10,520 nt of DNA from a gamma proteobacterium symbiont of Bathyaustriella thionipta (GTDB lineage Bacteria > Pseudomonadota > Gammaproteobacteria > Chromatiales > Chromatiaceae). The stretch covers positions 1 to 10,520 of the forward strand of contig JAHXHF010000160.1 in the NCBI GenBank assembly GCA_025656895.1, read 5' to 3'. The notes beneath the pieces are model-generated. The model saw only the letters and a program-made list of their open reading frames with translations. It did not search any database and was not told where the DNA came from. Positions 1-7,961 of the stretch are shown one piece after another (position 1 is the stretch's first letter; every line of letters begins with the position of its first letter). Position numbers and translations under genes: made by a program.

Positions 1-86
1 GGTCGCCAGTTGCGCAATTAAAAAAGTAAAAATAACGCTAAAATCGTGTCAAGCACTTTTTTGTGTTATTTTCGCTGAGTAGTTAC
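1..86. mobile_element. Probable terminal segment of an insertion sequence (body outside the window)
   Basis: This AT-rich stretch contains no open reading frame that makes sense as protein. It ends in GCTGAGTAGTTAC (74-86). Immediately after that point the coding sequence of a dehydrogenase begins in mid-gene, which is the picture expected when a mobile element has inserted into a gene. Read on the minus strand the terminus starts GTAACTACTCAGC. About 35 nt further in it has a good -35 hexamer (TTGACA, complement of 47-52) followed by an AT-rich region, as often seen just inside the end of an element where the transposase promoter sits. The part 72-85 recurs exactly at 9429-9442, next to an imperfect inverted copy. 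No transposase is visible and no target duplication can be tested, because the other end lies outside the window. The family is not identified. An ordinary deletion breakpoint is the main alternative. Confidence 0.45.
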
Positions 87-1021
87 TATGTATTAAGGAT
101 ATTCCTGAACCACAGCCACAGAAAAATGAAGTACTCATCAGGATAAAGGCTTTTGGTGTCAACCGTGCAGAAATTTACATGCGTCAGGGACTGTGGGGCG
201 ATGCGGCAAAAATCAGTGGAATTGAATGCGTGGGAATGGTCGAAGAAGACCCGTCTGGAAACTATGCAAAAGGACAGAAGGTTGCCGCTATCATGGGTGG
301 TATGGGGCGTACACGAAGTGGTAGTTATGCTGAGATGACCTGTGTACCGGACAGCAATATTTTTCCATTGGAAACAACACTTGGCTGGGAAAGCATGGCC
401 GCCATTCCTGAATCTTACGCAACTGCCTGGAGTTGCCTGCATGAAAACATGCTTGTCAAACCGGGCCAAAGCATATTTATTCGTGGTGGCACCTCTGCCC
501 TGGGACAGGCAGCCATCAATATTGCCTCCCATATTCCCGATGTAGAGGTGATGGCCTCCACTCGCTCAGCAGAGAATTCGTCCTTGTTAACATCTCTGGG
601 CTGTTCAGATGTATTGATTGAAGACAGCAATCTCAGTAGCCATTTGTTAGGCAAGCAGCCAGATGGCGTTCACGCCGTTATGGATATTGTTGGCAACAGC
701 ACCTTGCTGGACTCTCTGAAGATGGTTCGAAAAAATGGCTATGTGTGTAATGCCGGTTTTCTGGGTGGGGCCGAGCCTTTTAGCTTTAACCCTCTGCAGG
801 ATATGCCATCCAGCGTCCATTTGAATTTTTTTGCCAGCTTCATGCTGGGAACCGAAAATTTTCCTTTAAGCCAGATTCCCATGCAGCAATTTATGGAGAA
901 TGCCGAAAATGGGATTTATAAATGTAATCCTGTCAGAGTATTTGATTTTACCGATATAGCAGCAGCCCACTCACTGATGGAAAGCAATCAGGCCCGCGGG
1001 AAAATAGTGATTAAATGGTAA
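86..1021 (+). pseudogene. 5'-truncated zinc-independent medium-chain dehydrogenase (quinone oxidoreductase-like)
   Basis: The product resembles NADPH:quinone oxidoreductase-type members of the medium-chain dehydrogenase/reductase superfamily, cytosolic enzymes that reduce quinones or enones. In frame from about position 92 it reads IKDIPEPQPQKNEVLIRIKA, then FGVNRAEIYMRQG, the typical start of the GroES-like domain, but this lies upstream of the first possible ATG (179). No ATG, GTG or TTG occurs in frame between the stop at 80-82 and 179, so the usual first 15-20 residues are missing and the homology begins abruptly beside the apparent insertion-sequence end. From ATG 179 a 280-residue protein remains open. 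It keeps the Rossmann cofactor domain (GGTSALGQAA, about residues 103-112) and ends normally with RGKIVIKW. No structural-zinc cysteine cluster is seen. A shortened protein could still be made from ATG 179, but it would lack the N-terminal strands of the catalytic domain. It is convergent with truA, 67 nt apart. Confidence 0.75.
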
Positions 1022-1065
1022 CCTGATGGAGCCCATACTTTCATGGCGGATTCAGATTGTAATCA

Positions 1066-1084
1066 ACAGCCGTTTGACGGTTGT
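1066..1084. other. Small hairpin between convergent genes
   Basis: In the 67-nt gap between the two convergent stop codons, ACAGCCGT (1066-1073) can pair with ACGGTTGT (1077-1084) across a TTG loop, with one G-T pair. It could help end one or both transcripts. Neither side is followed by a clear T-run, so it is not a standard rho-independent terminator. Confidence 0.25.
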
Positions 1085-1088
1085 CCGT

Positions 1089-1877
1089 CTAGAATGGCAG
1101 CAAGCACTCGCTTGAAAGCTCTGAGCGGGGCAGATTTATATCATCCGCATAAAGTACTTCGGCCAGATACAAGCCACTGGCTGGAGCGGTGGGGGCCGCT
1201 TGAGTGCGATCTTTAATTTTCAGCAGGTGGCTCACCCAGTCTACCGATTGCCGGCCCCCGCCAATTTGCAGCAGAACACCGGCGATATTTCTGACCATAT
1301 GGTACAGAAAAGCATTGGCACAAATATCGATTGCGATCAAATCCCCCTGCTGTCTGACGGCCACCGAAAACACATGCCTGTTGGCTGTACTGGATTGACA
1401 GCCGGCAGCACGAAAAGAAGTAAAATCATGCTCTCCCAGCAGAAACTGCGCGGCTTGCTGCATAGCGACCACATTTAATGGCCAACGATACAAACTGCTC
1501 CTGAATGCCAGATGGGCCGAGCGCTGCGGACGATTCAGTATCAGATAACGATATGAACGTGAAACCGCCGAATGCCGCGCATTGAAATCGTCAGCAACCG
1601 GACGCATCCAACGTACCGCTATATCATCGGGTAATTTTGAGTTGACGCCCAAAATCCAGGCGCGGTCATCTCGTCTGGCAGTGCAATCAAAATGCACCAC
1701 CTGAGCCAAAGCGTGAACACCACTATCGGTGCGGCCGGCACATTGGGTCTGAATATCCTGGTGTGCGACAAAGGACAGGGCCTGTTCCAGCTTTTCCTGC
1801 ACGGAAACCGCGCTACGCTGGCGTTGCCAACCATGGTAAGCGGTTCCGGAATATTCCACACCCAGTGCTATTCGCAT
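1089..1877 (-). CDS. truA: tRNA pseudouridine(38-40) synthase TruA
   Basis: The enzyme converts uridines 38-40 of the tRNA anticodon stem-loop to pseudouridine in the cytosol. The 262-residue protein has the family length. It opens with RIALGVEYSGTAYHGWQRQ, typical of TruA, and carries the catalytic motif GRTDSGVHA with the nucleophilic aspartate at residue 51 (the family's Asp60 in E. coli numbering). The second conserved block, FLYHMVRNIAGVLLQIGGG, lies near residues 190-208, and the C-terminal RTQAAPTAPASGLYL block is intact. The ATG at 1877 is chosen because the conserved N-terminus starts there; the Shine-Dalgarno match upstream is poor. fimV lies upstream on the same strand but is separated by 217 nt and a strong terminator, so truA probably has its own promoter, although no convincing one is visible. 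The fimV-truA order is conserved in Pseudomonas-type genomes, where trpF usually follows. Here a foreign junction follows instead. Confidence 0.96.
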   Translation of the reverse strand: MRIALGVEYSGTAYHGWQRQRSAVSVQEKLEQALSFVAHQDIQTQCAGRTDSGVHALAQVVHFDCTARRDDRAWILGVNSKLPDDIAVRWMRPVADDFNARHSAVSRSYRYLILNRPQRSAHLAFRSSLYRWPLNVVAMQQAAQFLLGEHDFTSFRAAGCQSSTANRHVFSVAVRQQGDLIAIDICANAFLYHMVRNIAGVLLQIGGGRQSVDWVSHLLKIKDRTQAAPTAPASGLYLAEVLYADDINLPRSELSSECLLPF

Positions 1878-1884
1878 AGTAACC

Positions 1885-1899
1885 CGGATGTATCATCCG
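1885..1899. promoter_or_regulatory. Perfect inverted repeat just upstream of the truA start
   Basis: CGGATG (1885-1890) and CATCCG (1894-1899) form a 6-bp stem with a 3-nt loop, 7 nt upstream of the truA start codon. In the mRNA this hairpin would lie where a ribosome binding site is expected, and no strong binding site is otherwise visible. A role in limiting truA translation is an inference; a stem this short can also arise by chance. Confidence 0.25.
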
Positions 1900-2031
1900 C
1901 TCGCTCTGAAATTGAACCAGTATCGCTCATGATGATTCACCGAATATCAGCAAAGCACTAAGGATAACCGGGCTTCTCCGAACGCACCCGCGCAGCGGGA
2001 TCATCGCGTTCCAGGGTGAAACATCCGGATT

Positions 2032-2057
2032 AAAAAAGGGCGCTGATATCAGCGCCC
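2032..2057 (-). terminator. Rho-independent terminator of fimV
   Basis: Read on the minus strand, GGGCGCTG pairs with CAGCGCCC around an ATAT loop (2038-2057) and is followed directly by six T residues (2032-2037). The stem is perfect, GC-rich and lies about 40 nt after the fimV stop codon. The plus-strand side has no T-run, so it works in one direction only. It separates fimV from truA. Confidence 0.9.
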
Positions 2058-2094
2058 TCCCCTAAAATCAACTCAGAAAGCTGGAATAAATAAT

Positions 2095-5013
2095 TTACAG
2101 TTTATCCAGTATTTCCCGAGCTTCATCTTTTTGTTGATCACTACCTTCATTCATGACTTCACCGAGGATATCTTTGGCGCCATCTGTATCCCCCATGTCC
2201 ATATAGGCACGAGCCAAATCAAGCTTGGTATTTACTTCATCCATATCTTCTTCATCTGCCTCTTCGACAACCAGATCGTCATGTACTTCTGTGGTTAAAT
2301 CTTCCAAATCAATACTACTCAGGTCATCACTATCCCTGGTATCCACCTGCTCCTGCATTTCTGAAACAGGCTCGTCACGCAATATGGATTCATTTTCAAG
2401 TATTTCTTCTACTGTTTCCTCAATAACCGGCTCATCAGCAACCGGCTCATCAATACTGATAGAGTCAATATCAAAAGAATCCAGGTCAATCTCAAGTGAA
2501 TCAGGTTCTGCCATAGAGGATGTTTCAGCAGACTGTTCAGCAATAGCCGCGTCTATATCATCATCCTGTACAGAATCCAGATCAATGCTCAAATCAAGCT
2601 CGGAAAGCTGGTCAAGATCAACCGCGTCTGCTGCCTGTTCTTCTACAGGAGCTGTTTCCGGAGCCGGAGTGGCCACTGCCTCAAGTTCAGAGTCCAGATC
2701 AGCTAACTCACTTTCCAGTTCAGCCAGTATGGCAGCAGAATCACCGTCAACCGTATCAATCAAATCAGAGTCTCTTTGTAATGGCTCTTCTTCAACCGCC
2801 GCTACAGATTCCTCCGTCATGCCCTCACCACCGAACAGCTGGTGATCGGGGGCGACTTCTTTACCCATGCTGACAACCCGCTGCCATAAATCTGCGTCAC
2901 TGGCAGGAACACCTTCGCTATTCATTTTTTCTGCTTCACTGACAAAGCCTGAAATATTCTTGCCTGCGTAGAAAATCTCCATCAGTTTTTCATGTAAATC
3001 ACTACGGGCCGGATCTTTTTCAATGGCCTGCCTGATCAGTTCTTCAGCTTGTGAATAACGCCCGTAAGCAATATACACATCGGCCTCGGAAACCGGATCA
3101 ACCTCACCGGTTTCATCCTGCATGACATCATCAATGTCACTGGGTAAGAAATCACTCAGAAATGAAGTTTCATCCGTCTGATCAAGGTCAGTTTCAGCAC
3201 CGCCGGCTTCAACCGCTTCTTCTTCCAGTTTGTCTTCGGCCATTGGATCCAGAATACTTTCTTCAAATTCAGATCCCGCTGATTTTCTGCGACTGATAAA
3301 CAGGCCAACTAAAGCCAGCAGCAACAGACCACCAACGCCTGCAGCAGCGTAGATCAGATACTCATTATCCAGCAAACCACCTTCATCTTCCTGAATGGAA
3401 ATCGGCGCAACCGGAGCAACCGGCTCAGCAACGGGCGGTGTCACTTCTTCAGTATCAGCCACCTCAGTAACCTCTGTTGCACCGGCTACAGGTTCTTCTT
3501 CAATATCGACGATATCTGTTTCTTCCATACCGGGTTCAATCTCGGTATCTACAAGCGCGGAGTCATAGACAGATTCTTCACCCGTTGCAGGGGTTTCAGC
3601 GGCCATCTCGTCTTCCATACCGGCGATAGCGGCATCATCACCGCCCATTTCCACATCAATATCTACCTGTTCAGATTCATCAGGAATGACATCAACCGGG
3701 GTTTCTGCGATGACCGATTCATCCGCAGGCATTTCTGTTTCATCAGATCCCGCAAGCTCGGATTCATCAACAGCAACAGCTTCGCCTTCAAGCTCACCGG
3801 TATCTTCCACAATAACTTCTTCTGGAGTAACCTCCTCAACTTCGGTCTCGGCAACAGCCGTTTCAGCCTCATCCGGCATGGCCTCTTGAGCAGCCAAATC
3901 AGCACTGGCCTGCTCGGCTTCTTTCTGAGCGGACAGTTGCCTGGTCAGTTCGTTCAACTTATTATCTTTAAGAGAAATCAGCGTTTGAAATTCAGCAATC
4001 TGCGCTTCCAGTTCTTTGACACGGTCATCTAATTCAGCATTATCCTGTTTGGATGCTTCATTTTTTTCACGCTCTATCAGTAACTGGTTTTTTAAATTCT
4101 GATTTTGAGCGGCTATTGCCGCATCACCACCTTCGGCACCATTGGAGGATGTGCCATCGGACGCGGCCAACAATTCCAGCGTGTCGGTATCTTCAACTGG
4201 AGCTTCCTCTCCGCCTGCATCCGTAACAGAATCATTGGATGCCGCCTGGCTACTGCGCCAGTCATTTACCTGCGCACTAAATTCAGCGTGAGCCTGCTGT
4301 CGACCCAACAGTTTCTCTGCAGAAGGAATTTTCAGGATTTTGCCTTTCTTCAACAAATTAACATTGTTGTTAATAAAGGCATGCGGGTTTTCATGCAGAA
4401 GCCCCATCATCATCTGTTCAACCGTTACATCAGCCGGTTTGACGGCTGCTGCGATTTCCCAAAGAGTTTCATTAGGCTGAACAGGACCGTACTCCCCCGC
4501 TTGCGCCTGGCCTCCGTCCACCGGGTAAGCTGAGTAGCCTCCCTGATTGTAGGCAGTACTGGAGGAGGAGGATGAAGAGCTGCTTGTTGCTTGTTTTACT
4601 CTGGCCGGCTTTCTGGCCACAGTAACCGGCGGATCAAGCAGTACCGTATATTCCTTCAGCACATGTCCCTTTGGCCAGGTGACAGAAATCAGAAAATTAA
4701 GATAGGGCTCACGAATGGGTCTTTTACTGCTGATCGTGATACGCGGCTTGCCACGAACCATTTCTGTATTAAAATCCAGATCCGTCAGGACAAAAAGCCT
4801 TTCCACACCGACTTTATCAAAAGCCTCCTGCGAAGCCAGTTTGACCTTGACGCCCCCAATCTCTTCTTCGGGTACGGATACCAGATCAACATAACCCTTG
4901 AAAGGTTGATTAAGTGCCGACTGGGTGTGAATTTCGCCCACGCCCAATGCAAAAGCCTGAATGGGCAATAATAGTGCTGTAAGTACGACAGCAAGGGACC
5001 AGTTCCTCACCAT
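2095..5013 (-). CDS. fimV: FimV pilus-assembly / polar hub protein
   Basis: FimV is an inner-membrane protein that supports type IV pilus assembly, twitching and polar organisation in Pseudomonas and relatives. The 972 residues show the complete FimV plan. There is a signal peptide (about 1-22), the conserved FimV N-terminal domain (about 23-130, including LNQPFKGYVDLV), and a serine run (144-152). A LysM-type peptidoglycan-binding module follows (about 175-231, PNETLWEIA to GKILKIPSAE), then a coiled coil (about 304-372) and a long acidic, repetitive stretch (about 375-548). One transmembrane helix (about 553-574) is followed by RRK, giving a periplasmic N-terminus and a cytoplasmic C-terminus. 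The cytoplasmic part has a TPR-like segment (about 643-690), more acidic repeats, and the FimV C-terminal domain (about 927-972, NTKLDLARAYMDMGDTDGAK). The ATG follows a strong AGGAGG (complement of 5018-5023), only 4 nt away. It is separated from asd by 137 nt containing a dyad, and ends at a strong terminator. Confidence 0.96.
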   Translation of the reverse strand: MVRNWSLAVVLTALLLPIQAFALGVGEIHTQSALNQPFKGYVDLVSVPEEEIGGVKVKLASQEAFDKVGVERLFVLTDLDFNTEMVRGKPRITISSKRPIREPYLNFLISVTWPKGHVLKEYTVLLDPPVTVARKPARVKQATSSSSSSSSSTAYNQGGYSAYPVDGGQAQAGEYGPVQPNETLWEIAAAVKPADVTVEQMMMGLLHENPHAFINNNVNLLKKGKILKIPSAEKLLGRQQAHAEFSAQVNDWRSSQAASNDSVTDAGGEEAPVEDTDTLELLAASDGTSSNGAEGGDAAIAAQNQNLKNQLLIEREKNEASKQDNAELDDRVKELEAQIAEFQTLISLKDNKLNELTRQLSAQKEAEQASADLAAQEAMPDEAETAVAETEVEEVTPEEVIVEDTGELEGEAVAVDESELAGSDETEMPADESVIAETPVDVIPDESEQVDIDVEMGGDDAAIAGMEDEMAAETPATGEESVYDSALVDTEIEPGMEETDIVDIEEEPVAGATEVTEVADTEEVTPPVAEPVAPVAPISIQEDEGGLLDNEYLIYAAAGVGGLLLLALVGLFISRRKSAGSEFEESILDPMAEDKLEEEAVEAGGAETDLDQTDETSFLSDFLPSDIDDVMQDETGEVDPVSEADVYIAYGRYSQAEELIRQAIEKDPARSDLHEKLMEIFYAGKNISGFVSEAEKMNSEGVPASDADLWQRVVSMGKEVAPDHQLFGGEGMTEESVAAVEEEPLQRDSDLIDTVDGDSAAILAELESELADLDSELEAVATPAPETAPVEEQAADAVDLDQLSELDLSIDLDSVQDDDIDAAIAEQSAETSSMAEPDSLEIDLDSFDIDSISIDEPVADEPVIEETVEEILENESILRDEPVSEMQEQVDTRDSDDLSSIDLEDLTTEVHDDLVVEEADEEDMDEVNTKLDLARAYMDMGDTDGAKDILGEVMNEGSDQQKDEAREILDKL

Positions 5014-5037
5014 GTGTCCTCCTAAAAGACAAACCTG

Positions 5038-5066
5038 GCCGGATAATAATTTCTGTTATATCCGGC
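5038..5066. promoter_or_regulatory. Inverted repeat in the asd-fimV gap
   Basis: GCCGGATA (5038-5045) and TATCCGGC (5059-5066) are perfect 8-bp arms around a 13-nt AT-rich spacer, located 24 nt upstream of the fimV start codon. It could be an operator for fimV, a stem-loop in the fimV leader, or a weak terminator for the leu-asd transcript. The minus-strand side is followed only by a T-rich, interrupted stretch, so a terminator is not clear. The function is unknown. Confidence 0.4.
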
Positions 5067-5150
5067 AAACCCCTAACGACATCTATTTCTTCAGTAACCG
5101 TAAACCGATACCTTAGAATAGACATTAACAATGTTGTGCTAATCTATAGC

Positions 5151-6173
5151 CTACAAATAAGATTTTACCAAAACTTCGGCAATTTGAATGCTATTTAATG
5201 CCGCACCCTTGCGAACATTATCTGAAACCACCCACAAATCCAGACCATTAGGATGCGAAATATCCTCTCGAATACGCCCGACAAAGGTATCATCCTTGCC
5301 ACAGGATTCTGTGACCGCTGTCGGATATCCACCATCCTGTCTTTCATCCATAACAGTTACGCCCGCAGCCGTCTGCAATATTGAACGCGCCTCATCCGCA
5401 CTTAATTTCTTTTCTGTTTCAATATGCAGCGCTTCGGAATGGCCATAAAAGACCGGTACGCGAACCGCTGTTGGGTTCACCTGAATGGAAGCGTCTCCCA
5501 TAATCTTTTGTGTTTCCCAAACCATTTTCATCTCTTCCTTGGTATAGCCGTTTTCCATGAATACATCAATGTGCGGCAATACATTAAAAGCGATTTGTTT
5601 AGGATAAACTTCGGCTTCAACCGGTTTGCCATTCAATAAGCGAGCGGTCTGGCCGGCCAGTTCCTCAATGGCTTCCTTTCCTGTGCCGGACACGGCCTGG
5701 TAGGTACATACATTAACGCGGGTTATTTTAGCGGCATCATGCAGGGGTTTGAGTGCCACCAGCATCTGAATTGTGGAACAGTTAGGATTAGCGATAATGC
5801 CACGATCCGTATAATCGGCAATTGCATCCGGGTTGACTTCCGGCACAACCAGCGGAATATCGTCATTGTAGCGAAACTCCGAAGTATTATCGATCACCAC
5901 ACAACCGGCCGCAGCCGCTTTGGGTGCATATTCCCGCGAGATGGAAGCCCCCGCCGAGAACAGACCGATTTGTGCTTTTGAAAAATCAAATTCCGACAAA
6001 TCTTCTACCGTCAACCAGGCATCACCAAATTGCACTTTTTTACCGGCAGAACGTGCGCTGGCCAGCGCGTAAACTTTTCCTGCCGGAAAATTTCGTTCAG
6101 ACAGGATGGACAACATAGTCTCACCCACCGCACCCGTAGCACCCACAACCGCAACATCAAAAGTACGAGACAT
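5151..6173 (-). CDS. asd: Aspartate-semialdehyde dehydrogenase
   Basis: Asd reduces aspartyl-4-phosphate with NADPH to aspartate semialdehyde, the branch-point intermediate for lysine/diaminopimelate, threonine and methionine. It is a cytosolic enzyme. The 340-residue protein has the expected length. It shows the N-terminal nucleotide-binding motif GATGAVGETM (about 11-20), the catalytic cysteine in NPNCSTIQM (Cys132), the SGTGKEAIEEL block (162-172), and the active-site histidine region GHSEALH (His245). The sequence is of the type found in Pseudomonas and many other bacteria rather than the longer E. coli-type enzyme. A modest AGGT lies 9 nt before the ATG. The gap to leuB upstream is 46 nt without an evident terminator, so co-transcription with leuCDB is plausible. 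The asd gene beside leuB and fimV is a conserved arrangement in this group. Confidence 0.96.
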   Translation of the reverse strand: MSRTFDVAVVGATGAVGETMLSILSERNFPAGKVYALASARSAGKKVQFGDAWLTVEDLSEFDFSKAQIGLFSAGASISREYAPKAAAAGCVVIDNTSEFRYNDDIPLVVPEVNPDAIADYTDRGIIANPNCSTIQMLVALKPLHDAAKITRVNVCTYQAVSGTGKEAIEELAGQTARLLNGKPVEAEVYPKQIAFNVLPHIDVFMENGYTKEEMKMVWETQKIMGDASIQVNPTAVRVPVFYGHSEALHIETEKKLSADEARSILQTAAGVTVMDERQDGGYPTAVTESCGKDDTFVGRIREDISHPNGLDLWVVSDNVRKGAALNSIQIAEVLVKSYL

Positions 6174-6219
6174 TTTATTTACCTATCAATAAGTTACTTA
6201 ATCAATATGATTTAAATTA

Positions 6220-7302
6220 TTAGCTTGATTCCAGCATGGCCGCACAGACCGCATCACCCATTTCCGAAGTGCTGACAGCCTTGCCTGAAGAACAAATATC
6301 CTGCGTACGGAAACCCTGATCAAGAACATGATTAACCGCATCTTCTATGCGTTGCGCCATTTCCGCTTCCTCTAATGTGTAGCGCAGCATCATGGCCAAT
6401 GACAAAATGGTAGCCAATGGATTAGCCTGATTTTTACCGGCAATATCCGGTGCTGAACCGTGTATCGGCTCATACATGCCCTTACCCTGTTCATCCAGTG
6501 ATGCGGACGGCAGCATACCGATTGATCCGGTCAACATGGCCGCACAATCGGACAGGATATCACCAAACATATTGGTGGTGACCATGACATCAAACTGTTT
6601 TGGCTCACGTACCAGTTGCATGGCGGCGTTGTCCACATACATATGTGACAGTTCAACATCCGGCCAGGACTCACCTACACGGTTGGCTACTTCGCGCCAT
6701 AACTCGGTGCATTCAAGCACATTGGCCTTGTCCACAGAGCAGAGCCTTTTATCACGTTTCATGGCGATATCCATGGCAACTCGCACAATGCGGTCTACTT
6801 CTGATTCTTTGTAGACCAGCGTGTTAAATCCTTCCCTTTCACCATTTTCCAGCTCACGCACACCCCGTGGCTGACCAAAATAAATCCCTCCGGTCAGTTC
6901 CCGTACAATCATAATATCCAGCCCGGACACCACCTCAGGTTTCAGGGTAGAGGCATCCGCCAGTTGCGGATACAAAATAGCCGGGCGTAGATTGGCAAAC
7001 AGATCCAGGCCGGCACGCAGCCCCAGCAGACCCTTCTCGGGGCGAACCGCTATATCCAGTGATTCCCACTGATAACCACCAACCGCTCCCAGCAATACCG
7101 CATCCGCATGTTTGGCCAGATCCAGCGTTTCATCCGGTAAAGGGGTTGCATGCACATCATAGGCGGCCCCTCCCACCAGTGCCTGTTCCGTTTCAACATT
7201 CAGTGCAAACTCGCTGCGTAAGCACTGCAATACCTTGACAGTCTCGGCAACAATTTCATGGCCAATACCGTCACCCGGCAAAATTAGGATTTTCTTACTC
7301 AT
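6220..7302 (-). CDS. leuB: 3-isopropylmalate dehydrogenase
   Basis: LeuB oxidises and decarboxylates 3-isopropylmalate with NAD to 2-ketoisocaproate, the last leucine-specific step before transamination. From the ATG at 7302 it has 360 residues, the family length. Visible motifs are the N-terminal LPGDGIG, substrate-binding arginines Arg96, Arg106 and Arg134 (in GLRAG, NLRPA and VRELTGG), the catalytic Tyr141 and Lys192 (DKANVLE), and the metal-binding aspartates Asp224, Asp248 and Asp252. The NAD-binding segment EPIHGSAPDIAGKNQANP lies at 278-295. A TTG one codon upstream (7305) is also in frame; the ATG is preferred, with GAAGG 9 nt before it. Residue 15 is His in GDGIGHE, where Pro is usual in the family. 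The gene starts 16 nt after leuD stops, without the methyltransferase gene that P. aeruginosa has between leuD and leuB. Confidence 0.97.
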   Translation of the reverse strand: MSKKILILPGDGIGHEIVAETVKVLQCLRSEFALNVETEQALVGGAAYDVHATPLPDETLDLAKHADAVLLGAVGGYQWESLDIAVRPEKGLLGLRAGLDLFANLRPAILYPQLADASTLKPEVVSGLDIMIVRELTGGIYFGQPRGVRELENGEREGFNTLVYKESEVDRIVRVAMDIAMKRDKRLCSVDKANVLECTELWREVANRVGESWPDVELSHMYVDNAAMQLVREPKQFDVMVTTNMFGDILSDCAAMLTGSIGMLPSASLDEQGKGMYEPIHGSAPDIAGKNQANPLATILSLAMMLRYTLEEAEMAQRIEDAVNHVLDQGFRTQDICSSGKAVSTSEMGDAVCAAMLESS

Positions 7303-7318
7303 CAATATTTACCTTCGA

Positions 7319-7960
7319 TTAAACAGAACGAAACAGCCAGGGAGCTGCATTTTTTCTACGCATCTCATATTGACGAATATCCTCCGCACATTGGAGCGTT
7401 AAACCAATATCATCCAGCCCGTTCATTAAATTGTGTTTACGATGTGCCTCAACTTCAAAGTCTAACAGAATAGAGGCTCCTTTAATGCTTTGTGTTGCCA
7501 AATCAATGGTTAACTGTAAAGCCTGCTCTGCCGCTGATAAATCAAATAGATTTTCAATGATTTTCTCTTCTAAAACAATGGGTAATATGCCATTTTTAAA
7601 GCAGTTATTATAGAAAATATCAGCAAAACTGGAGGCAATAATGGTATGAAAACCATAATCTTCCAGCGCCCAGGGCGCATGCTCACGCGAAGAACCACAG
7701 CCGAAGTTTTCTCTGGCCAGCAATATACTGGCGCCCTGATAGCGAGCATCATTGAGTACAAAGTCAGGATTCAGTGGCCGCTTGCGGTTATCCATACCCG
7801 GCTCACCCTGATCCAGATAGCGCCATTCATCAAACAGATTCGGTCCGAAACCACTGCGTTTGATGGATTTCAAAAACTGTTTCGGAATAATGGCATCGGT
7901 ATCCACGTTGGCTCTGTCCAACGGCATCACTATTCCCGTATGCTGTGTGTAAGCTTTCAT
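7319..7960 (-). CDS. leuD: 3-isopropylmalate dehydratase small subunit
   Basis: LeuD is the small, swivelling-domain subunit that joins LeuC to form isopropylmalate isomerase, which converts 2-isopropylmalate to 3-isopropylmalate in leucine synthesis. From the ATG at 7960 it has 213 residues, matching the family, and begins MKAYTQHTGIVMPLDRANVD. Conserved blocks are DTDAIIPKQFLK (20-31) and NFGCGSSREHAPWAL (85-99), which contains the substrate-contacting serine/arginine loop. A longer reading from 7996 would overlap leuC and add 12 residues outside the family consensus. The 7960 start lies 1 nt after the leuC stop and has GGGAG 7 nt upstream, inside the end of leuC. This spacing suggests translational coupling and balanced production of the two subunits. 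Confidence 0.97.
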   Translation of the reverse strand: MKAYTQHTGIVMPLDRANVDTDAIIPKQFLKSIKRSGFGPNLFDEWRYLDQGEPGMDNRKRPLNPDFVLNDARYQGASILLARENFGCGSSREHAPWALEDYGFHTIIASSFADIFYNNCFKNGILPIVLEEKIIENLFDLSAAEQALQLTIDLATQSIKGASILLDFEVEAHRKHNLMNGLDDIGLTLQCAEDIRQYEMRRKNAAPWLFRSV

Positions 7961-7961
7961 A

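Noticed and set aside
86..532. 148-codon open frame on the minus strand across the dehydrogenase remnant
   Set aside because: The plus-strand frame has clear dehydrogenase homology over the same bases; the opposite frame has no recognisable domain.
1987..1999. CCCGC-GCA-GCGGG hairpin in the fimV-truA gap
   Set aside because: A 5-bp stem without a T-run or conserved context; it can occur by chance in a GC-rich stretch.
2225..2845. Long serine-rich open frame on the plus strand opposite fimV
   Set aside because: It is the mirror of the acidic Asp/Glu codons of FimV. The composition is pure serine-rich low complexity, with no ribosome site or family resemblance.
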